Assembly (NCBI RefSeq): GCF_041956535.1 | Contig: NW_027192220.1 | Coordinates: 185,299 to 249,298 of the forward strand | Direction of reading: 5' to 3' | Length of the DNA stretch: 64,000 nt | From: Calcarisporiella thermophila CBS 279.70 | Taxonomy: Eukaryota > Calcarisporiellomycota | In this document: positions 57,670 through 64,000 of the stretch, piece after piece | Numbering within the stretch: the stretch's first letter is position 1 | How the letters are laid out: each line of letters begins with the position of its first letter | Translations under genes and position numbers: made by a program | Notes under the pieces: model-generated | The model's input: only the letters and a program-made list of their open reading frames with translations | What the model was told of the DNA's origin: nothing | Databases searched by the model: none

Positions 57670-59062
57670 ATGCGTGTTATCCCGCTTTTTCTCTTCTCTC
57701 TGGTCGTTCTATCCAACCACGCCGATGCGTGGGGTGCGGAGGGTTTGTATCCGTCGTCTTTAATCACAATGCCGTTTATAAACCCCAGGCAAACCAACCC
57801 TGGACTATTCTATAGGCCACACTGCCGTTGGCAAAGTAGCTCAAAAGTACCTCTCCTCCAAGGCGGCTTCTGCGGTTCGTGAAATTCTTCGTGAAGACGG
57901 AAAGTCGACGTTAGACGAGTGAGCTATCATTCTATTCGGCTGACTACACTGAAAGCATACTAATATAGAGTCTATAGGGTCGCAAGCTGGGCAGGTAATG
58001 GTTTACTCTGGGGGGAAGTGGGCTCCTGATCCGAACCTTTGTCCTTCAATCCCCCCTCCCTCCCCCGCTCTGCCCCCTCCTCCCCCTGCTTGGAGTCTCA
58101 CCCGTTTCCTATGTCTATGTAGATCAAGTGAAGAGAAAGCTCAAATGGAGCTCTCCTCTACACTACTATGACCCCCCCAACGACAATCCCCCGGAGGCCT
58201 GCACTTTCGGTTGGAAGTCGGGTGGATCGGATGTGGTCAATGCCATTTACAACTATACCACTCGGCTCGAGCAAACGCAGGGCGCCCAGCGCTCGGAGGC
58301 GCTCAAGTTTCTCGTTCACTTCATGGGCGACTCTCACCAGCCGCTTCACAGTATGCTGTTTCATTACCTCATCGAAGCCGTCCCACGCCTAACCCATTTT
58401 GTCTCTCTTGGATAGTCTGCGGGAAGCTGAAAGGAGGCAACGATGCGCCTGGTAACTTGCCAGTGTCTTCTCGGCATAGCTACATTCCATCACTAATCTA
58501 TCTCGGTTACGCATAGCTACCTTTGAAGGTTCCAAGACCAACCTTCATTCGGTGTGGGACAGCGGCATCATCAAGGTAGTACCGAAGCCTCTTTCATAGG
58601 TCGTCATTTAGCTTATGTTGTCTATCATAACCATTTCTCCAGAAACTTGACCAGGAGATTGAGACATCGCTCTCCGACCACGTGCTCAACCTCATCGACA
58701 CCCGCTGGAAAAATGAGGCCCAATCGTGGCCATCTTGTTCGTCTTCCTCAACTAGATCCGCCACTCCAGCCCGCAACAAGACCGAGCGCAGAAAATCTCG
58801 CAGGCTCTCCCGACGAGACGATCACAAGAGTTCCCAAAATTCCGATGGTGAATCGGCCAGCGAGGCTCCCTCCGTTTGCCCTGACCAGTGGTCTCGCCCC
58901 GTGGGCCAACTGAACTGCGATCTGGTATGGAAATACTACTCTGAGAATGAGGATTTGAGCGAAGAGTATTATAAGCGGGTTCGGGATGGGCTTGTGGTGG
59001 AGAATTCCATAGCGCGAGCTGGCGTGCGCCTTGCTTCTGTCATTAATTCTGTTTTGGGTTAA
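57670..59062 (+). CDS. Secreted S1/P1-type zinc nuclease
   Basis: S1/P1 nucleases cleave single-stranded DNA and RNA with three zinc ions and are secreted. Seven exons (57670-57742, 57816-57918, 57978-57994, 58123-58350, 58416-58451, 58517-58575, 58643-59062) give 311 residues. The signal peptide MRVIPLFLFSLVVLSNHADA leaves Trp1 of the mature enzyme. All nine zinc ligands of the family are visible: Trp1 and His6 in WGAEGH, Asp in VASWAD (via a 17-nt microexon), His in SSPLHYYD, His/Asp/His in HFMGDSHQPLH, and His/Asp in TNLHSVWDSG. An insert in the last exon, from CSSSSTRSATP through RRKSRRLSRRDD, is Ser/Arg-rich and not typical. The enzyme looks active. Confidence 0.95.
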
Positions 59063-59550
59063 TGGATGACTTTGTTTTTATTGGTATTTCTACACGCTTC
59101 ATAACAAAAACTCAATAAACAGAATCTTGTTATTATTTAAGTCGCACCTTCAAAACCAATAAAAAGATAGACAAACTTGTATTCGGCTCTGCCTCAACCT
59201 AGATCTTAGTCACCTTGTGGGCTCCCCTCTCTGCCTCGTGTACCACTTCAATCGCTTCACTGTTTTAGGTGTATGAATATATTAGAAAATAAAACTATCG
59301 TATTTGGTCGTTACAAAAAAAAAAAAAATTAGACAGACATTTTTTTCTATTTTCTCCACGATATTAAGAAAATAGGAACTGATTAAATAAGGCTTACTAT
59401 ATAATAACATGACGGGTTATTTGGGAGAAGCAGAAGCAGAAGCAGAAGCAGAAGAAGGAGGAGAAGTCGACGAAAACAAGAAGAAGAGTAAATAAGTGTA
59501 AAAGCATAACACTAAAAATTCAAAAGGATAATCCATAGAAGACCCAACGA
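59063..59550. other. Convergent spacer with a GAAGCA repeat
   Basis: About 490 bp. A run of GCAGAA-type hexanucleotide repeats lies at about 59426-59456 and an A13 run near 59317. No gene is seen. Confidence 0.6.
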
Positions 59551-61516
59551 CTACAATGCAATCACGTCTTCAATTCCAACCCGCTCGACTTTTTCGGCCT
59601 CCTGGGGCTCCTCCTTCGGAATATCCTCGGGACGAACCTCGGGGTTGATGGCAAAGGAGCCCTTGGGGATGAAGGTCGAAGCGAACATAAGCACCATAGC
59701 GACGATGGAGATGCCCACACCGACGACATAGAAGAAACCAAGTCTGATATTTCCCTGGTTCTTGTAATAGTCGAATACCATACCCATCAAAACTACAGAT
59801 GCGAAGAAGATCAGCACTTGGTCAAGGCAAAAGGTCAAAAGCGAAGTAGGCGGGTGCTTACCATTGTAGACGGTATAGACGACTAGGTAGGTGGAGTAGA
59901 GGAAGGCCATCACCGCTCCAAGAGGAGAGACAGAGTCATCCCCCACGTGGCCAGAGATCTGGGTCTGAATATAGGCGGCAAGGCTGACATCACCAGCAGC
60001 CCAACCTCCCGAGAGGAGAATCATGAGAGGAATCGCGGCACACACGAACGTCACCGGGGAATCTACAAGGAGGGGGAGAGGAAGGGATAGGTTTGGATTA
60101 GGGTGAGGCCCAGAGCTTTTTCGGGTCTAAACAGAGATCGATCACTCACCAGTATACAGGAAGGGGAAAATCCAGAGGGTGGAAAGCATGATGGCATCGA
60201 GACGAACCCAGGGAAGAGGGGTGCGGATCTGGGCGGAGAAGAGCAAGACGGAAAGGGCACCGAGCAGCTCTCCGAAGTTGGACGATCCGAGAAGCACTCC
60301 AGAAAGGGCACCCTGGTTAAGGACATTCTTGGCAAATGTAGGGAAGATGGTACTCTCAATGAAACGGTGCAACACTAAAGGAATGGCGTAACCAGGAATA
60401 AGCCAAATAAAGCGGCGGCTTGAGAACACGATCTTGGCACCCAGGTAGGCCGAATGGAAGTAGAGGGTGAAGAACCGGATGACGCTGAGTTTGGGTCGAC
60501 TGGTCTGCTCCAGGGTGCCAATCTTATCGGCGGTGAGGCGGATCTGCCACCACAGGACACTGAAGAAGCCAAAGAAAGGAGGTTAGCATTGATCCAACCC
60601 TAGACGAGCCAAACGAAGGGGAGAGGAAGGGGGGGGGGGGGGGAGGGAGCACTTACCCAGCAATGGGCATGAGCACAGCGAGGATAGCCAGGGGATAGCC
60701 GAAGCCAATGGCCTGCATGATGGGGGTGGAGACGAAGGCCCCGATGGTTCCGGCAATTTCATACCAAATGTGCACCAGGGCATCCATCTTTCGCAGCTTC
60801 TCGGGGTTGCCGCCCATGATATCTCGAGGAATGACACGTCTCAGGAGCTCCACCACACCCAGGCAGGCCCCCATGGGCAAGTAGAAGGCGAAAAGCAGCC
60901 AAGGGGTCCAGGTTCCTAGGACATTAGCCTGACCGCCGGTCGCCGCCTCGAGAATGACCATGATGAGGGCAAGGAGACCAAAGCCAAACATAGAGAACTA
61001 AACAACAAGAGCGTAGCAAAAGCGTTAGTCAATTGTTGGACAACAAGGTGTAGAAGCCTCAGTGAACGCAAGGGCGACGATACTTACGGCCAACAGACGG
61101 TTGGTTGGGACGTACTGGATGATTTGGGCACCGGCAATGGAGGCGAGAATTTGGGCCAAGTTGAAACTGGCCGTCAACACCTGATTCATGGTGATAGAGA
61201 TTCCCTTAGGGAATTTGGATTGGGCTTGGTTGGAGATACAGTTGTTGAGGAATTCGAACGCGAATTTGAAGAACATGATGCCTGCAGTGTAGATAATCAG
61301 GTTGCGCCGCTCCACCGTATCAAATCTGACCGTGAGGCGGTTGGAGAATATTCTGCTGATGAAGCCTTGCTGTGCGGTCGCGGCGTCAGCGGTGGATCCA
61401 TAAGCGCCCTCGACGTTCTGAGCCTTTGCACCATTCACCGCATTCCCCCCATTGCCGTAGGCCACGGCCTCTCTCTCTGCGCCATTGTCTGCTTTCTCTT
61501 GAATCTTTTCTGACAT
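59551..61516 (-). CDS. MFS-type membrane transporter of unknown substrate
   Basis: The start at 61516 gives MSEKIQEKADNGAEREAVAY, a hydrophilic N-terminus of about 60 residues. About 12 membrane helices follow, for example NLIIYTAGIMFFKFAFEFLN, GFGLLALIMVILEAATGG, FAFYLPMGACLGVVELLRR, LIPGYAIPLVLHRFIESTIF and LLGSSNFGELLGALSVLLF. RRVIPRDIMGGNPEKLRKMD is a conserved-looking cytosolic loop. Four exons join with GT..AG introns; the intron at about 60560-60655 holds a C15 run on the coding strand. The C-terminus is Glu/Pro-rich. It resembles uncharacterised fungal MFS proteins; no substrate can be assigned. It is convergent with the S1/P1 nuclease gene. Confidence 0.8.
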
Positions 61517-63127
61517 GGTGGGTGTGAGTGTGGGGAGGGGGAGAGGGATCTAAGGATAAGGCGATGGGGAGGGGGAGAGGGAGGAAGAGACGAGGTTATA
61601 GAACCTGACACAGAGAAAGAAAGAAGACTGGCAGGGCAAGACGGCAGTTGGGCGAATTGCATTTTTATAATTTTTTGAGTTGAAAGCCTACCGGGAAGTT
61701 GCTTGTACACGTGCCCAAAGGATTCGATATTAAGGAGTGACGGCGACCGTTTTACGTGTTTTTGTGCCAAATGCAGTCACACACATACCCATGTGCCCTG
61801 GAGAGACGACCTAAATGGCGACCACCGCTGTAAGAGTTTGTGGTAAAATTGCGGAGGGATTGCGGCTTGTAAACGAACTTGGGGCCCAACCTATCACCGG
61901 CGCGTGCTGCCTTGCATAGCGGCTTGCTTGAGGCGGCGCGCAGGGGAAAGCCGGGCCCAGTCGCCTCCATTAACCTTGTGCAAACCCACGGCGCCAGATC
62001 GGGAGGGCCTGCGTCCCCATACGCCTAGCAGACCTTAGCCGCTCGACCGCGTCGGCTGCGCTGCAAAACCGGCGACCCACGCTGGTCGCGCCGCGATTCG
62101 GAATGCGGCCCCGCCCGGTGCTCCTCTCCAGCAATCACAAGGATGGCGGAAGCGAACCTAGAACGCTTGCGCTTGGCTGGCAATATTGCCGTGCAATCCA
62201 ACTCAGCGTGGCCGCTTCCAGGTTAAGGTTTAATTTTCCCATCCAGGGAGGGGGAAGAGGGCTAAGATCCAAGGGTGATTCAATTCCGATGAAGATCTTC
62301 TCGTCGGAGTTGCGCCGCATTTTCTCGCGTGGGCAAATTGGAGCTCGGATTGCCCCCACGTTGCCGCCCAGATTGTCCCACCGTGGAGCATCCTGCCATG
62401 GAAACCCTCGCGGCCAATCCCACGCCGCCTCAAGCAGGCGCCTAGGCGCGGGCCCACCAGCCAGTGCTCCATGCGCGCCTTATGCGGCAGTGAATGGGAG
62501 CGTGGGGGGAGGCGCAGCGTAGAAGCTTGGGCCTGCATGAGGCAAAACAAGCCCTCTCCGTTCTCCCCTCTTACGCAGCTTTTCACATGCAGAACCAATT
62601 CAAACACGGCGGGCAAAAGAGCCCCCCCCGGCCTGGTTGGCCGCGCTTGGATCTTGCGTGAGCAAACTTCTTTATTCAAGGGAACGGGCTAACCGTACAA
62701 ACTCTTAACCCTAACAGGGAATCAAGGAGCTAGCCAGTGGCGCCACCCGCCATTCCAAAAGTAACTCCAAGCAGGCATCCAGTAGGGCGGTCGGGCAGCT
62801 GGCAACAGCCACCCTAGTGGTCTCGCTGCATTCCTTGACAGCTGGGAAACAAGGTCGATAGCACGGAGAATTAAGGGACGCGTGGAGTCGATGTGTCCTC
62901 GAGCGCACAAGCATAGGGCGGCGCGGGCTCGAGGCATGCGTCGAGTCTCGCAGGTGGACCGCTCGCAGTGGCCGATTCGACTACGGAGCAGAAAGCGATC
63001 GCATGGAACGCCGCTACATCGGCCTGAACCAATCCTTGTTGCCAGACGGTACAATACCAAACGGCACAAGAATTTACCCGTCCAGCTCTTGGGCTACATG
63101 ATACGAAGAGGCCATGGTAAAGCCGTT
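61517..63127. other. GC-richer gene-free region
   Basis: The first 250 bp include the MFS promoter. Frames at 62103-62522, 62230-62679 and 62882-63271 overlap each other on both strands and have no motif. The GC-rich composition alone makes them open. Confidence 0.5.
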
Positions 63128-63710
63128 CTATATAGAGATGGGCGGCCGATGAAACTCTTGTTTGCTTGCTCGATTTGGTTGTTTGAGCGATGCTCCAAGC
63201 TCCGAATTCAGCCAGGCGTGCAACTGGAAAGAATTCTCCGGTTGGATTTGCATCTGCCAAGTCGCGGCTGACACGCCAAAGCTAGGACACAAAGCCGACG
63301 TGACGCCATTACGGCAAAGGTAAAAGAACCAAGGCATCAGCTGGGTCTTGCCAATTCCCCCAGAGTCCGCAGAGGGCCCGACGGCCCGAACTATGCGCAT
63401 CGGCCTCACCCTGACCACAAGAAGCTCAGCAGACTGGAGGGTATGGGAAAGACTCAGCTGATGCTTCGATGCTACTACATTCGGCGCAACCCACACGACT
63501 TTGGGTTCTAGCGCGGGATGGGAGGCTGCCTTGCGGCACAGGACCCATTTGCTAGGTTGCTTTACATCAGGCCTCTCATGAGGATACTGTTGGCACAGAG
63601 CCATGGGTTAACCTCGGTCGGAGGCATGTCAAAGCCTTCTGCACCGCATTGGCACGATCTGTGGTTTCTCCCGGTACACTCCACCCCTTCGTGGCTTTAT
63701 TGAACGTCGA
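63128..63710. pseudogene. Inverted pair of NB-ARC (NLR-type) P-loop relics
   Basis: On the minus strand about 63365-63200 reads GGIGKTQLMPWFFYLCRNG, then GVSAATWQMQIQPENSFQLH. This matches the P-loop, the WVNAAT-like strand and the SFQ helix of fungal NB-ARC ATPases. On the plus strand about 63435-63500 reads LEGMGKTQLMLRCYYIRRN, again a P-loop. The DNA of the two (GG.AT.GG.AAGAC.CAGCTGATGC) is similar, so one is an inverted duplicate of the other. Neither has a full nucleotide-binding domain, sensor or repeat region, so both are relics. The sensing domains of such receptors, which mediate fungal non-self recognition, are not visible. Confidence 0.5.
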
Positions 63711-64000
63711 GCTTTTCTAACAAGCCACCTGCCTTGACGTGTTGACACCAAGTAGTTTCCAGTCCCCTCCTCCCTCGATTTATCTAGTCAATGACGGATC
63801 TCTTCATCACTGGTAACGCTTTCCATACTTGTGCGATCATGGACACATATCTTCCACGCATCCATTATTTCGTCGAACTTCCCCACGACAACAGTCAAGT
63901 GTTGCCATCCAATTCCTGGTTGTTATCTGAAGCGGAGATATCGCGTCGCGACTCTCCCTGAGAAAGCCTCCCCCTCCTTCCCCCGATACTCCCTGCGTGA
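63711..64000. other. Window edge, nothing recognised
   Basis: The last 290 bp have no supported frame or repeat. Confidence 0.5.

Noticed and set aside
61990-62080. tRNA-Leu/Ser-like stretch on the minus strand (GGTCGAGCGGCTAAGG)
   Set aside because: The D-arm word fits, but no anticodon stem or proper T-arm follows; at best a relic.
62103-63271. Several long overlapping frames on both strands
   Set aside because: High GC content leaves frames open by chance; they overlap one another and lack motifs.

Overview
The window is nuclear DNA from a fungus. Nearly every gene has short spliceosomal introns (GT..AG, often with a CTAAC-like branch point and a C-rich tract). The gene set is fungal: a class IV chitin synthase, a GPI mannosyltransferase (SMP3/PIG-Z), Ras, VPS39/Vam6, a Dap1-type cytochrome b5-like protein and an S1/P1 nuclease. 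I cannot name the species. Genes are 0.1-2 kb apart, and AT-rich repeat-laden stretches alternate with compact housekeeping blocks.

Layout: 1-5.3 kb is a transposon graveyard. Two same-strand relics of one intron-containing transposon gene flank broken MSH6 mismatch-repair exons, with clusters of perfect palindromes beside them. 6.0-14.2 kb holds importin-9/Kap114, a tiny leucine-zipper protein, a polyQ/His-rich protein and a phytanoyl-CoA-dioxygenase-like enzyme, all on the minus strand. 15.3-26.9 kb holds chitin synthase, SMP3/PIG-Z, Ras (with a 10-nt microexon) and a PX plus possible PB1 protein. 27.0-31.4 kb is a tandem array of three quinone-oxidoreductase genes, one with a 1-nt frameshift.

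31.5-36.4 kb is an AT-rich accessory island. It has a secreted orphan protein whose stop codon sits in an 18-bp hairpin, a Ty3/Gypsy relic, three copies of a dispersed repeat and a small secreted protein that reads as a chaplin. Chaplins are the amyloid surface proteins of Streptomyces and relatives, and this is the most striking item in the window.

36.4-54.2 kb is conserved again: ubiquitin-conjugating enzyme UBE2G2/Ubc7, mitochondrial dihydrolipoamide dehydrogenase, a TALE homeodomain protein, a VIP36-type cargo lectin, a conserved fungal protein of unknown role, an oxalate/formate-antiporter-like MFS carrier, Dap1/PGRMC and VPS39. 54.6-61.5 kb has a secreted Gly/Ala-rich precursor with a Kex2-like site, a gene-free stretch, an S1/P1 nuclease and a second MFS transporter. 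The last 2.4 kb is GC-richer and has no intact gene, but carries two inverted relics of an NB-ARC (NLR-type) P-loop.

Functionally the conserved genes are ordinary cell biology: wall synthesis, GPI anchors, ERAD, secretory cargo sorting and vacuolar fusion. The accessory parts hold secreted proteins and mobile-element debris.
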